A stretch of DNA of 34,473 bases from a virus (IMGVR_UViG_3300032516_000093:1-34473); one strand, 5' to 3'; positions 1 to 11,267 are shown, counted from the first letter of the stretch. Translations and numbers: made by a program. Notes: generated by a model not told the origin, from the letters alone.

Positions 1-3000
1 ATGTGATGTAGGTGCTGTACCCTTTGTTCCTCGCCTTACTAATTTCAATTCCCATGTATCTACAGCAGACAAAGTCTTAGATCCATATTCAATGCGCTCG
101 CCATCAATCCAAATAACACCCGGCGTTGTTCCCGGATTAGGAAGAATATCAGTACCGCTTGGATGAGTTAGCGGATCAACAAAGACGGTTATTACATCAA
201 GATTTTCTGTTGGTGCCGTAGGGGCAGCTATATCAAAAACTAATGTACCTGCATGCACAAATGCATTTCTATAAAAATTTTGCCCATCAATTACATTTAC
301 ATTTTCTTTGAAGCTAATTGTATTTGGGAACAATTCGAGAACGAGAGTTGCATCCCACGGAACTGAATCGTCGCCACCAGCAGCAATAAGGATTGCTGCA
401 ACAGGATCTGGCACGGTATCCCATATATCACCGTACAAAACATATGGTGTTGGAATACCTGTAGAAATATCAACTGGTAACTTAGTATCAACATTAATAA
501 CTAAATCATCTACGCCTGTTCCGGCGGCAAGTTCATTTCTATATCCATTAATAAAGGAGTTCTGAATGGCGCCACCGTCAAACCACACCAGTGCTACAGG
601 TGCAGGCGAGACACCAGGATCATTAAAGAAATATGCTGTATATGTTCCGTCATTATTGTATTCAACATAATAATCTTCACCATATGTAAGAATAATATTG
701 CCGATTTGAATTCCTACAACATTGAATGGTGTAATAAAGGATTGAGGATTATTTAAGTTTACATCATTGAAATCAAAGGTATATGGGAATAATTGCGAGA
801 AGCCGACCTTTGAAACATCAAAGAATGTTAGTGGTGTAGAAATAACTGACCAAGTAACAAGACTAAACAACAGTGGATCTGATATAGGATTCTGGCCCGG
901 TGTTGTATTAGCAACAACTCTATAGGTTAGTCCCAGATAGCTAATCATTTGATTTACGGTATATGACTCAAGCGCAGTCCAAATGTTAATAATTTCACCA
1001 GATATAAATTGGTTAATCACTAATGCAATGTTTGTAATATCCCACGGCATGGTAACATCAATATCTGCACCACTCAATGCAATGGTTGGTAAATCTGAAA
1101 CTGTAAATGTGGTCGAACTGTTAATAGATACTATAAAGGTATCTGTAACAAATTGACCAGTGCCGGCTGTAACTACCACTTTCATACCCGGATATAGGTT
1201 AGTCGTGTCAGAAATAGTTACGACGTATCCAGAGGAATTTACACCCGTAAATTGGTACAGTGCATCCCAGGGAATGTTGTAGGGACCCTGGTTAAAGTCC
1301 CAACCAATCATTGGATCTATTGCTGGACTATTGGCATATGGATCTATATTCTCGGCATCATTTGGACCAAATTGTAGTTTTATAGCCCAATTAATGAAAT
1401 CTGTTGCTGTTCCTGGAGCAATATCAGATGTTATATATGTGCTTGAGTAATCGCGAATTTGAGTATGATAGGGTTTGACATCTGTGATGTAATCAATAAC
1501 ATTTTGAATTTGATCTGGTATATAAAGTTGATCTTGTGTCAATGGCAAATTATCTTCCTTAATGAAGATATATGATGATTTGAACACCCAATTTGGATTC
1601 TTCTGTTCGCTGACAACATAGTTGAGTAATGAGAAGAACAATTCATTTTGATCAACAATATATGCATCAATCATAACTTGTGTTCTGAATGCATTCAACA
1701 ATTCTCTAAGTTCAACAGATAAACCATACTTATTAATTACAGTATATATGGTGTCAAGTAATTTAATTGCACTATTCTGAATAGCAATTTCATTCAAACT
1801 CAATGTTGGAACATTTGGATTTACCTGAACTACAGCATACAGAACATATCTTCCATCAACAGTTCCATTTACAACTTGTAAGATAGTTCCAAGTGTTAAT
1901 TGTCCTGCGACCAATGCGGCATTAGCTGCGGCAAGTGTCGGATATACAATTGTAGGAATTGCATCTTCATATCCAATTTCATACCAATTAGTATATGTCC
2001 AATAAATGTCTGTAGATACATCGGTATTCCAACTTGGATTATTATCCCTAATAGGAATATGTTTTAGTAGCTCATTGGCAGATTGAACAAAGATTTTTCT
2101 GGCTGATTGCAGCTTAACAAACATGCCCTGTCGTGGACGATATAGTATTCCAAACTTCTCAGCTTCGCTTAATGTTGGGTCAGGTACAGGTAATATTATT
2201 CCGTAGTTTGTGGCATCCCAGGTAAATGTATCCCATGGATAATTATCCCACAACGACATATCCCACACAGGAATACCATTGCTATATTCGTCTGATAACG
2301 ATAACGCTTTTGTGTATCCACATAGGCTGTCAACCATCTTGTTCCAGAACTGATCTGTAACCAACGAATTTGGATCACCCTCACGGAAGAATGCCCATTG
2401 AGTATGTTCCTGATCGTCTCTTTCGGAAATTCTATATTGCACCTGAATATTGTCGCCCTGGTATGCTAGAATTTCTTGTACATTGTAGAACATGTATGAA
2501 TTATTGGTACTTGTCTGTTGAATTGGGCAGAAGAATGCAAATCCCTGACCCTTAGGACTCTGTAATAATCTTGCCACATCAGTTGCGGCCATAGTTCTAT
2601 TTTCAATGTTTGGCCTATCTGTTGCACCAATAACCCAGAAATAATAATTCATTTCTGTAATATCTGTGAACCTGTTAGATGTGGTTATCTGGACATAAGA
2701 AGTAATGTCTCTTGGTACGCCTGTTCCCGTATATTGTGCAGGTGGCACTGAACTCTTTACCCATTCATAGATAGCAACAGTTGACCCTGGGAACAATTGT
2801 GCCCAATGATCTCTTCTGTAAATTAGATTATCTACTGATGTTTCACTGCCATCAAGAGCAATAGGTTGTTCATAGTAAACAAATCGTGTGCTTGAAATAT
2901 CCCACCATAGTTTACCAACTTGTGCTTCGCTGAATGTAATATTTTCACTAAACAGTCTCTCATTACTTGTAACATTGTATGTTGCAGGATCCTGAAGAGA

Positions 3001-6000
3001 GATGTAAGTGATATTCTGTTTTGCCGGACCAGGGAGAATAAACTTAAATGGATCATAAATTGGTAACTGAACAAGTTCAGTACCTGATGTATTGAATACA
3101 CTTGTACTTTCGAATAGGTGAGTATTGATTAGTGGTTCTTGTGTTCTAAATGGTTGATGTCCTGTCGGATACTGTACTGTCGGTGTAATGACAGTAAAGA
3201 CATTCCATAATGGTGGAACTAAATCAATTCCATCAACCCAAATCTTATCACCCAACGAAACATATGTAGGTGTGCTGACTGCTGGCTCTGTCAGGAATCG
3301 CATTGTCTTGAATAGCATCAATTTTGTAAAATTGAGATAATCAGGAATATCTGTGGCACTTATAGGATTACCTTCGAGTGTTAATAGATTGTAATAATTG
3401 TATGTTGGATCACTATCTGTTTCAACTTGGTTAAATTCAAATGCAACCGCATAGTTTGTTGCTGGTGCTACAGAAAGTGGAGGAGCAATTTCTATTGTTG
3501 CTGCCGATGTGTAACCAGAACCTGCCGTATCAATGATAATTTCGGATACCACACCACCGGCAATTGTAGCATGGGCAGTTGCACCAACACCCGGGCCGTT
3601 AGCATTGATTGTTACAAGTGGTGCGATATTATAGTTTGCACCAGATTTTGTTATTGTTGCATCAAGGATAGCACCACTTGGTGCTGGTGGAGGAGCAATA
3701 GTTAAGGTAGCGAAGGTATAATTCACACCGCCTTGATTAATAATAATATCTGTAACTTGTCCATCTGTTATTACGGCTGTAGCAGCAGCGCCAGAACCGT
3801 CGCCAGCAATTCCTACAGCAGGTGCAACGGTATAGAATGCACCGGGATTGGTAATTGTTGTGGAATATACTGTGCCGTTACCCAATGGTGGTTCTATTGT
3901 TACTGTTGGTGTAATAATAAATCCAGAACCAGGTTCTGTAACTACAATGCTAGTAATGACACCAGCATCAACGACTGCAATAGCAGTTGAAATGGTATTT
4001 ACATTTGTTGGATCGGCAATAGTTACCGCAGGAATAGAAGTATATCCAGATCCGCCACCAATAACAAAACCAGTTACTACGCCAGCCGCTATAGTAGCGG
4101 TGGCTGTTGCTGAGGTTCCGTTTGCTGCTCCGATGAGTACGTTAGCAGTTGTATATCCTGAACCAGGTGTGATAGTAAATCCTGTAATAAACCCATTAGC
4201 CACACTTGCGATAGCTGATGCACCGACGCCATCGCCTGTAATTGAAACAGACGGTGCTGTTGCATATCCTGCTGCGCCATTTGTAATAATAATCGATTCT
4301 ATTGCTCCACCATTTATAGTTGCCGTAGCAATTGCATTAGTCAATACAGGCGGGTCAATATTTACGGCTGGTACAACGATATAACCAAATCCACCAGTAC
4401 TCAAAGGTAACGATGTTACTACACCTGCTGTTACTACTGCGGTAGCCTGTGCAGTTTCATTCGCCGGAATATCAATGCTAACTTGAGGGGTAAAGGTATA
4501 ACCTGCGCCGCCAGTTACAATGTTCAATCCTGCAACTTCTCCACTAATGATATTAGCGGTAGCTGATGCAACAAACGGAACTAAGGCCGTTGCTGTTGCT
4601 GTTTCGGCTGGGCCGTTTATTTCTAATGTAGCATGTGCCTCAATAACCTGCAATGAGATTAGATTTCCAAAATCAGTTTCATTTGCACCACCTGTAAATT
4701 GTGGAGTGATTAGGTAGGATGGATCTGTTCTTAGGAATAAATCTCCGGCAGCATTAGCGATAACATCAAATCCAGATGACGCTGTAATATCTATCATCTT
4801 ATAGACATCCCAATCTTCTGTGAATGTCTTGGCTACCCAGATTGTATTATTTTCGACTGGATTGAAATTAGTTGTTCCCCAGGATACGGCAACCTGATTG
4901 GTATCAAAGGAGTTCAGTGTCACATCATTGAAATTTACATATCCAGCATTAGGGATTGGATAATCAATAATATTTGTTAGTGGAAACACTAAAGCAACTG
5001 TTGGATCTGTTGGACGAACAATCCACTTATCAACCTCATCAATGTCAATATTGATAATATTATCGAGTGCTACATCACTAATGATTTCACCTTGCCAGAC
5101 GCTATAGAGTCTATCAAGTGCATGTGATTCGGAGCCGGAATCAATACTTACTATTGGTGCTGATAGATATCCATATCCCGGATCAGTAATATCAATACGA
5201 GAAATGCGATTAGTAGCATCAAGAACAACATACGCCCTTACAATACGAGTTGCAAGAACAACTGTCCAATTAGCTGGAATAAAATCAATTGCCGATTGTA
5301 CAAATATAATCGGTGTTGTTCCAATTGTAATTGGTGCTGGTGTTATTTGCTGCCATGTTGTGCCGGCCTGAGTACCACTCTGAACAAAGGCTGTGAGTCC
5401 AACCATCTTAGTTTGCGTATTAGCATAAGTAGATCTTGACCACAACCCGGCAGAGACCACAAAGATTCCGTTTTGAAATTCAAAACCAGGAGATTGGTTT
5501 TTAACAAGAACACGATCACCGATTGCAGTTGGAATACCATCTATTATCGGTGTCCCCGATCGGACAATATTTCCGGTTGTTGCTACTCTAACAGCAATCT
5601 GATTGAAATTACTTGAATAATAAACCGGGTTACCTAAAGTATCATTTTGTTCTGCTAATGCACCGATTTGAAAAGTTTTAGTAGGGGAGAAGGTAGTCCA
5701 TGGTCCGGTCGGGGTTGCATCCGGCAATGGGAATACTAATTTTGGAATATTGATGTAGGTATTTTGAGCATTCAATATATTGATTTGTCTTACAAATCCA
5801 ACATCTGATGGGACAAAATTCAATCGTGCAACAATAACTTCACCTGTATTCTGTTCCGGGATTAATCTAAATTCAGTTGATACTTGTTCAACGGTATTAC
5901 CAAAGTCTCCCAATTTAAGGGCCCATTCTTCGAACACCTTAATGATTTCGTCGCTCTGTACCTTAGTAGATCTAAATAGTTTCTCAAAGGATTGTTTTGT

Positions 6001-9000
6001 TCCTTTCTGCCTAATCGCACCCTGATAGAATAGATACTGTACGTCATTAGACACTGATAGGTTGTCGAGATAACTCTTGCTCTCATATCCGATTAGATGG
6101 CGGCCCAAATCTTCGAGGCTTGGATTATCAATAGTAACATTAGAATCGTAGAAATATCTCATGCTTTCTACAATAGTATCATAGTTAGGAACAAGTTGAT
6201 TATCTATGATTAGATAACCAGGTGCTTCCATCTTACCATACCAACCATTACTTCTGAATCCGTTGAAGCGTAAACGCTGCTGCCTTGCTCTTAATAACGG
6301 AGTGTAGATAACATCGTTGAAGTTTGTTATGTTATCAAATATTAATACATGTTCTGTCTCTGACGTGTTAACTTGTAGGAAATAAATTCCGCCAGAAGAT
6401 AAATCAGCCGGTGCTACTGTAATGAGCGGTCCGTCGCGGTCGGTAGTTGTGGTATTAGGAGCAATTGCTACACCGAACTTATCTAGAATACTATATACTC
6501 CGTTTGACAGCGATTCAACATCATTTGGATAACCCCTCTTAACAATCAACGATGCTGAATTAGCAAGTGGGCTTAATTGAATTGAAGCATCGGGTGCCCA
6601 ATTTGTATTCAACCAGAATAGAAATTGTTTAGCAGAAGATAACCAGTCACTGAGAATATTTGTATCCTGACTTACTTCTGTGAATTGCCACCCCTGCTGT
6701 TCAAGATAGGCGCCCCAGCCGATCATAAGATCGAATACTTCTTGTACGTTCTTTAGAATAGATCCGTATGGATATTTTGTGATAGTCGTAGCAGAGATAG
6801 GTTTATAGGTTACTGATACACCACCAACGGTTGGGAGACCTTTTAGTTTCTGCCAGGCCGATGCTACGAACCGTTGAGCTATTTGTGTTACTAGGCTTTC
6901 ATAATATACGCCATTATATCTAACAATTTCGCCCTGGCTATATGTAGATCCTATTTCGAAATATCTAAATTCAACAGGTGTGCCGCCAATTGTAATATCG
7001 ATAAGTTTATTAGTTGTTCGATCTAGTGTAATAAATTCAGAATTCAATAAATCATAACCATAGACAACAAACGTACCATCAATTAATGCACGGATGATAA
7101 CACCGCTGTAGGAATAGGTATCAACCACCGGACTTTTATGTAAAAATACATCAAAATTCGTTGATGGAATAATTAGCGTATTTGTGTTTGCACCCGGAGT
7201 AATAGATGAAATATATGTATTGGTTGTATCCTTGTTAATAAATCCTGCAAGTTTATTTGCTAGATTTACATCAAGTGTTCTAATCTTCTGTCCAAAGGTA
7301 TCGGCAATGCTCTTACCTAAGAATAGAATTCTGTCACTAATCCATACTTGATAACCGAATCTAACTTCGGTAATACCATCAACAATTTCAGCATGTACAA
7401 TCTGATCCTTATTTTTTGGGCGCATCCAGGCAAAGAATGAATCATTATAAGAGAATGTATCATTTTGTACATATTGCCAATTCATATTTGACATCACAGG
7501 AAGTTCTATTCCCGGTAATAATAATGGGTCTGTAATCATTCCCGGTGATAATTCTGTGCCAAGTGTGTCCCAGAGTAATTCACCAAAAGGGCCCGGTCTC
7601 ATTAGATATAGGAATTCCTGTGAGCTATATGCATATCCTGAGGTCGACATCCAGGCTTGTTCTACCGGTCCACCATCGCCATAAATCCACGGATCATCGA
7701 AGTGATCAAATGGTGCGAATGGGTTACCAGAATATGGAAGACCAAACAGAGTAATTATAGGAATAATTTCACCAAAAATATCAACAGGAACAATCGATGA
7801 TAGGCCCGGCCTTGCCCACATAGGCTGTTCTTGTGGCAACAAGGTCACAGGATCAAAAATAGCTGTAGGACCTTGACGTATAATTCCAAATTCTAAATCG
7901 GCCCACATAATGTTATTACCGGCCGCAAGCGAAGTCCAAACCTCCTGGCCGGCAATGTTTAGGACTGGAAGACCGTACTCAAATTCCCACCACGACGGTT
8001 TCTGGCTAAAACCTAACATCTCCCAGGGGCTGGTATCTGGATAATAGGTGTCATAGTAATACTGAAAAATACCCTTCCAGTTACCCGGTAACTCCGTTGC
8101 CGAAACCATTGGTGTTACAGCCGGACGATAATTATATAGCTTCCATAATTCACCTGCCGGTGCTGTAAGACTTGCTGACGGCCAATCGTTTACTCTGTAA
8201 TTTGCCCTGTTCTTGGCCGCCCACTTGTTTAGATACGATTCTGTAATTTCAAGGAACTCGTCTCTTGTGTAACGTGTTTGTCTAAAGAAACCCGATTTTA
8301 CAGATTCAAGGCGTAACGGAATATAATATTCACTACGGAATTTTGTCTGCAAGGAGTTGTAAATTCTTGTTTCTAAATCAAGAAGAAGCTGGTCTCTATA
8401 ATCACCATATGCGATGGTCTTTGATCCATCATGTCCAATAATAACATTTGTTGGATTAACATAGGTTGCATCGAGTTCTATAACAGGGGTATATGCACCC
8501 CAGGCGCCGACTTTAGTCGGGGTTGATGGAATATAAGTTGGGACAGGATTTTGGTACAGGGCAGCATAGACAATGTTACCCGGTGGTACAGTAGTAGTAT
8601 TGAATTGAACATCGATTGCTAAATTTGTTCCCACAATATTATAATCTGTTCCAACTGTAAGAATTCTTTGAGTTGCAGTTGTAATATCATAGAAATATAC
8701 AACATTTCTAGGATTAGACAAATCTACATAATTGGTAAGTGTTACAAGACCGCTAAGTGGAATAATAATATTATTTTCTGAGAGAAATGGCGTACCTTCT
8801 GCAGCCATAAATGAATACGCGAACGCATTTGAGAATTCTCTAGAAACATTAAGTATTCTAAGGATTTCACTAACCCACGCAGTAACATCGATTGTATTAT
8901 TAAAGTATTGAACTGGATTAAATCCCTGATTGATTAATTGCAGAGCCAGCGTCAAGAATTTATTCTTAAATTTTGTATACTCATCAGAGCTAAAACGAAC

Positions 9001-11244
9001 ACCTTTAATAAAATCTAGATCATCCTCTGATGATACAAGCATTGATTTTAGGGCTGGTGCAAGATTCTGTAGAATATATGAGCCGACGCTTCTATTTTTT
9101 CTAGAATCGCGGTAATTGTTAATTCCACCAAATGACGAACCAGTAAATCCAATTTGATTAGAAATGATAGAAGAGAACTGCTGAATTAAGTCACTTCCGC
9201 TAATTTCTGAAACTTCAAGTTGCGTTGGATTTGCCTCAAGTTGTTGAGGGATTTCAAAATATCCCGGAGCGGCAGGATCAAGTAATCCGTGAGTATAAGT
9301 TTGTGCCTCAACAACAGGTGGTTGACTTTGTGTTGTCAAGAGTAGATTAGTTAGATAGGCTGTCAGGTCTATATAGACACGATTATTAATTTCAGTAAAT
9401 TCATATCCACCAATTTCATTCTTAACTTCTAATCCATTAACAGATACAACAATATCTGCAAGCGGTTGTATTGCACCATTAACTGTTTCATAACCGTAAG
9501 GAGTAACACTTAGCCTAAAACTAAATTCAGACCCAAAGCCAACAACAAATTTATCAATAACTCTTTGTTTGCTTAACTCAATACAATTAGCTGGCGGCGG
9601 TATTACAATATTATCGCAATCGCAAATATCATATAGATTCCAGTTATTGAAAAGTACAGGGCCGGTAATTACATTATAGTAATAATATCCGTCAATTGGG
9701 ATTAATGCAGTTCCGTAGGTGTATCTATCGGTAATTAGATTATTCTGGAAGACGATGTCTGTTGATTGTCCCAATGAAGTATAGACAATTGGAAATTTTA
9801 ATACAGGATCAACAGTTGCACCCGGTGCCCGATTTTCTTTATAAGAAAAAATCTTACTACCTCTAAATGTGCTATCTGGATATGTAATTGTATCATCAAG
9901 TTCGACATTGTTATGATCGTATAATAGGAATAATGGCGCCTGATTGGTTGACACTTTATCATTAAATACTTCCTGCCATTTGCCCGCAGAGTAATACCAG
10001 GTTTGACCTCTTTGTGCAGAATTATATGGACCATCCTCGGCAATAAACACAATGTCGCCTTCGAGCACTGGTGTCGCTACAGAAGTATATTCTGTAAAAT
10101 TTGCTATACCAGCATTGTCGTTAAGACGCCAGATATAATTATTAGATAGTACATCATCGAACCAGCAAACCAAGTCGTCATCTGCTAATTCAATATTATA
10201 GGTTAGATTTAATAATGCGATAGATTGGCCTTCGAACTGGGCACGAGTTATTGGCTGCGCGGCAAGATCGGTCCCGAAACCATAACTAATAGTTTCTCTA
10301 AATTGTGTGCCAGACTTGTAAAGTGGAATATTTGCAACAAACTGAATAATAGGACGAAGTGCTCTAGAAGCATTCGACGGAAACGCAGAACTGGTAATAG
10401 CAACAGTCTTATTGATTGTGTCAATATGAAACCATTTATTGGTTCTGGACCAGGCATTTCTGTCTAGTGCGCCGCGCTCAATAGTAATATAATCACCATT
10501 ACCCGGTTGGGCTTGAACTTCCCATGTAGTAGCATCCCAAAATTCATTATTGATTATTCTACCAGTTGATAGTTCAATAGTTCCATCCCACGGTAGAAAT
10601 TCGAAGATTGTTCCAGCCGTAAAATCTGGGAATTTTTGTACAAGACCTAGTCCTTCGCATCCACCAAAGTTTTCAACAACATGTGGTTCAACATAATCTG
10701 GATCATCGAGTAATGATATAGTCATTCCTGTTGATAATGTGAAATTAGGTGGAGTGTCTAAAGGACCTGTAGTAAAGGACGGTTGTCCGATAATCTCAGA
10801 TGCTAGAACACCACTAATATCAATGACTGCAAGACCTTGTTCAATCCAATAATAATTTTGATAGTTAATAAACATATCATAATCAATAGGAGGGCCGAAA
10901 CTATAATATTCAGACTCAAATAATCTATCTTGATTTAATGTATTGCCACCGTAATATTCTATGTTCTCAAGAAGATCTTCGTAGAAGAATATATTTGATT
11001 TTGTAGTATCGGCATTACGTGCGTAGGCAGTAGGTTCGAGTTGCCACCAAGTTCTATTCTTTGATGGTTCGGGCAAATAAAAATCAGTAATAGGATTATA
11101 ACTACCGGGATCGCGTCTGCCGAGATAACCGGCCAATAAGTCGCTATCCTTCTTTGAAAAGACCTGATCAAAGGTTGCATCAAAGAATTTCTTTTCTGTT
11201 ACAGTTTGAAAAACTGTAGGTAGTCGCTTAATATACTGAGTCAT
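1..11244 (-). CDS. Giant baseplate-wedge-position structural protein, 3' end outside window
   Basis: I read this frame codon by codon from the ATG at 11244 to position 1 and found 3748 sense codons and no stop, so the protein is at least 3748 residues and its C-terminus lies beyond the window. It starts MTQYIKRLPTVF and is rich in Tyr, Trp, Asn, Thr and Pro, as expected of a beta-rich virion protein; I see no signal peptide or membrane segment. Residues about 2245-2600 hold ten tandem repeats with a G-x-G-Y-T...P-x-V-x-I signature, and a lone related unit lies near residue 2022. Residues about 2993-3010 hold four Trp-Asp pairs. It directly follows gp6, the place of wedge gene 7 in T4 (1032 residues), so a wedge or tail-fibre-attachment role is inferred from position. 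I recognise no enzymatic domain. A late-promoter motif and a leader hairpin precede it. The only Shine-Dalgarno candidate is a weak GGA. Confidence 0.93.
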   Translation of the reverse strand, partial: MTQYIKRLPTVFQTVTEKKFFDATFDQVFSKKDSDLLAGYLGRRDPGSYNPITDFYLPEPSKNRTWWQLEPTAYARNADTTKSNIFFYEDLLENIEYYGGNTLNQDRLFESEYYSFGPPIDYDMFINYQNYYWIEQGLAVIDISGVLASEIIGQPSFTTGPLDTPPNFTLSTGMTISLLDDPDYVEPHVVENFGGCEGLGLVQKFPDFTAGTIFEFLPWDGTIELSTGRIINNEFWDATTWEVQAQPGNGDYITIERGALDRNAWSRTNKWFHIDTINKTVAITSSAFPSNASRALRPIIQFVANIPLYKSGTQFRETISYGFGTDLAAQPITRAQFEGQSIALLNLTYNIELADDDLVCWFDDVLSNNYIWRLNDNAGIANFTEYTSVATPVLEGDIVFIAEDGPYNSAQRGQTWYYSAGKWQEVFNDKVSTNQAPLFLLYDHNNVELDDTITYPDSTFRGSKIFSYKENRAPGATVDPVLKFPIVYTSLGQSTDIVFQNNLITDRYTYGTALIPIDGYYYYNVITGPVLFNNWNLYDICDCDNIVIPPPANCIELSKQRVIDKFVVGFGSEFSFRLSVTPYGYETVNGAIQPLADIVVSVNGLEVKNEIGGYEFTEINNRVYIDLTAYLTNLLLTTQSQPPVVEAQTYTHGLLDPAAPGYFEIPQQLEANPTQLEVSEISGSDLIQQFSSIISNQIGFTGSSFGGINNYRDSRKNRSVGSYILQNLAPALKSMLVSSEDDLDFIKGVRFSSDEYTKFKNKFLTLALQLINQGFNPVQYFNNTIDVTAWVSEILRILNVSREFSNAFAYSFMAAEGTPFLSENNIIIPLSGLVTLTNYVDLSNPRNVVYFYDITTATQRILTVGTDYNIVGTNLAIDVQFNTTTVPPGNIVYAALYQNPVPTYIPSTPTKVGAWGAYTPVIELDATYVNPTNVIIGHDGSKTIAYGDYRDQLLLDLETRIYNSLQTKFRSEYYIPLRLESVKSGFFRQTRYTRDEFLEITESYLNKWAAKNRANYRVNDWPSASLTAPAGELWKLYNYRPAVTPMVSATELPGNWKGIFQYYYDTYYPDTSPWEMLGFSQKPSWWEFEYGLPVLNIAGQEVWTSLAAGNNIMWADLEFGIIRQGPTAIFDPVTLLPQEQPMWARPGLSSIVPVDIFGEIIPIITLFGLPYSGNPFAPFDHFDDPWIYGDGGPVEQAWMSTSGYAYSSQEFLYLMRPGPFGELLWDTLGTELSPGMITDPLLLPGIELPVMSNMNWQYVQNDTFSYNDSFFAWMRPKNKDQIVHAEIVDGITEVRFGYQVWISDRILFLGKSIADTFGQKIRTLDVNLANKLAGFINKDTTNTYISSITPGANTNTLIIPSTNFDVFLHKSPVVDTYSYSGVIIRALIDGTFVVYGYDLLNSEFITLDRTTNKLIDITIGGTPVEFRYFEIGSTYSQGEIVRYNGVYYESLVTQIAQRFVASAWQKLKGLPTVGGVSVTYKPISATTITKYPYGSILKNVQEVFDLMIGWGAYLEQQGWQFTEVSQDTNILSDWLSSAKQFLFWLNTNWAPDASIQLSPLANSASLIVKRGYPNDVESLSNGVYSILDKFGVAIAPNTTTTDRDGPLITVAPADLSSGGIYFLQVNTSETEHVLIFDNITNFNDVIYTPLLRARQQRLRFNGFRSNGWYGKMEAPGYLIIDNQLVPNYDTIVESMRYFYDSNVTIDNPSLEDLGRHLIGYESKSYLDNLSVSNDVQYLFYQGAIRQKGTKQSFEKLFRSTKVQSDEIIKVFEEWALKLGDFGNTVEQVSTEFRLIPEQNTGEVIVARLNFVPSDVGFVRQINILNAQNTYINIPKLVFPLPDATPTGPWTTFSPTKTFQIGALAEQNDTLGNPVYYSSNFNQIAVRVATTGNIVRSGTPIIDGIPTAIGDRVLVKNQSPGFEFQNGIFVVSAGLWSRSTYANTQTKMVGLTAFVQSGTQAGTTWQQITPAPITIGTTPIIFVQSAIDFIPANWTVVLATRIVRAYVVLDATNRISRIDITDPGYGYLSAPIVSIDSGSESHALDRLYSVWQGEIISDVALDNIINIDIDEVDKWIVRPTDPTVALVFPLTNIIDYPIPNAGYVNFNDVTLNSFDTNQVAVSWGTTNFNPVENNTIWVAKTFTEDWDVYKMIDITASSGFDVIANAAGDLFLRTDPSYLITPQFTGGANETDFGNLISLQVIEAHATLEINGPAETATATALVPFVASATANIISGEVAGLNIVTGGAGYTFTPQVSIDIPANETAQATAVVTAGVVTSLPLSTGGFGYIVVPAVNIDPPVLTNAIATATINGGAIESIIITNGAAGYATAPSVSITGDGVGASAIASVANGFITGFTITPGSGYTTANVLIGAANGTSATATATIAAGVVTGFVIGGGSGYTSIPAVTIADPTNVNTISTAIAVVDAGVITSIVVTEPGSGFIITPTVTIEPPLGNGTVYSTTITNPGAFYTVAPAVGIAGDGSGAAATAVITDGQVTDIIINQGGVNYTFATLTIAPPPAPSGAILDATITKSGANYNIAPLVTINANGPGVGATAHATIAGGVVSEIIIDTAGSGYTSAATIEIAPPLSVAPATNYAVAFEFNQVETDSDPTYNYYNLLTLEGNPISATDIPDYLNFTKLMLFKTMRFLTEPAVSTPTYVSLGDKIWVDGIDLVPPLWNVFTVITPTVQYPTGHQPFRTQEPLINTHLFESTSVFNTSGTELVQLPIYDPFKFILPGPAKQNITYISLQDPATYNVTSNERLFSENITFSEAQVGKLWWDISSTRFVYYEQPIALDGSETSVDNLIYRRDHWAQLFPGSTVAIYEWVKSSVPPAQYTGTGVPRDITSYVQITTSNRFTDITEMNYYFWVIGATDRPNIENRTMAATDVARLLQSPKGQGFAFFCPIQQTSTNNSYMFYNVQEILAYQGDNIQVQYRISERDDQEHTQWAFFREGDPNSLVTDQFWNKMVDSLCGYTKALSLSDEYSNGIPVWDMSLWDNYPWDTFTWDATNYGIILPVPDPTLSEAEKFGILYRPRQGMFVKLQSARKIFVQSANELLKHIPIRDNNPSWNTDVSTDIYWTYTNWYEIGYEDAIPTIVYPTLAAANAALVAGQLTLGTILQVVNGTVDGRYVLYAVVQVNPNVPTLSLNEIAIQNSAIKLLDTIYTVINKYGLSVELRELLNAFRTQVMIDAYIVDQNELFFSLLNYVVSEQKNPNWVFKSSYIFIKEDNLPLTQDQLYIPDQIQNVIDYITDVKPYHTQIRDYSSTYITSDIAPGTATDFINWAIKLQFGPNDAENIDPYANSPAIDPMIGWDFNQGPYNIPWDALYQFTGVNSSGYVVTISDTTNLYPGMKVVVTAGTGQFVTDTFIVSINSSTTFTVSDLPTIALSGADIDVTMPWDITNIALVINQFISGEIINIWTALESYTVNQMISYLGLTYRVVANTTPGQNPISDPLLFSLVTWSVISTPLTFFDVSKVGFSQLFPYTFDFNDVNLNNPQSFITPFNVVGIQIGNIILTYGEDYYVEYNNDGTYTAYFFNDPGVSPAPVALVWFDGGAIQNSFINGYRNELAAGTGVDDLVINVDTKLPVDISTGIPTPYVLYGDIWDTVPDPVAAILIAAGGDDSVPWDATLVLELFPNTISFKENVNVIDGQNFYRNAFVHAGTLVFDIAAPTAPTENLDVITVFVDPLTHPSGTDILPNPGTTPGVIWIDGERIEYGSKTLSAVDTWELKLVRRGTKGTAPTSH
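3440..4620 (-). repeat. Ten tandem GxGYT...PxVxI repeats inside the giant protein
   Basis: Translated on the minus strand, the core G-[SAFV]-[GNF]-[YF] recurs at residues about 2245, 2284, 2323, 2361, 2398, 2439, 2468, 2506, 2535 and 2575, a spacing of 29-41 residues. Each core is followed by a short strand such as PAVTI or PSVSI. Most units then have an Ala/Thr-rich stretch (for example SATATATIAAGVVTGF) leading into the next core. The DNA copies have diverged, so the repeat is clear in protein but only weak in nucleotides. The pattern predicts a stack of small beta modules, either an extended spacer or a carbohydrate-binding array; that is inference. Confidence 0.85.
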
Positions 11245-11267
11245 GTATGGTCCAAATGGTAGGTGAT

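Noticed and set aside
3848-4384. 178-codon plus-strand open frame, rich in Val, Ala and Pro
   Set aside because: It is the antisense shadow of the repeat array in the giant protein; its composition follows from the repeats and it has no ribosome binding site.
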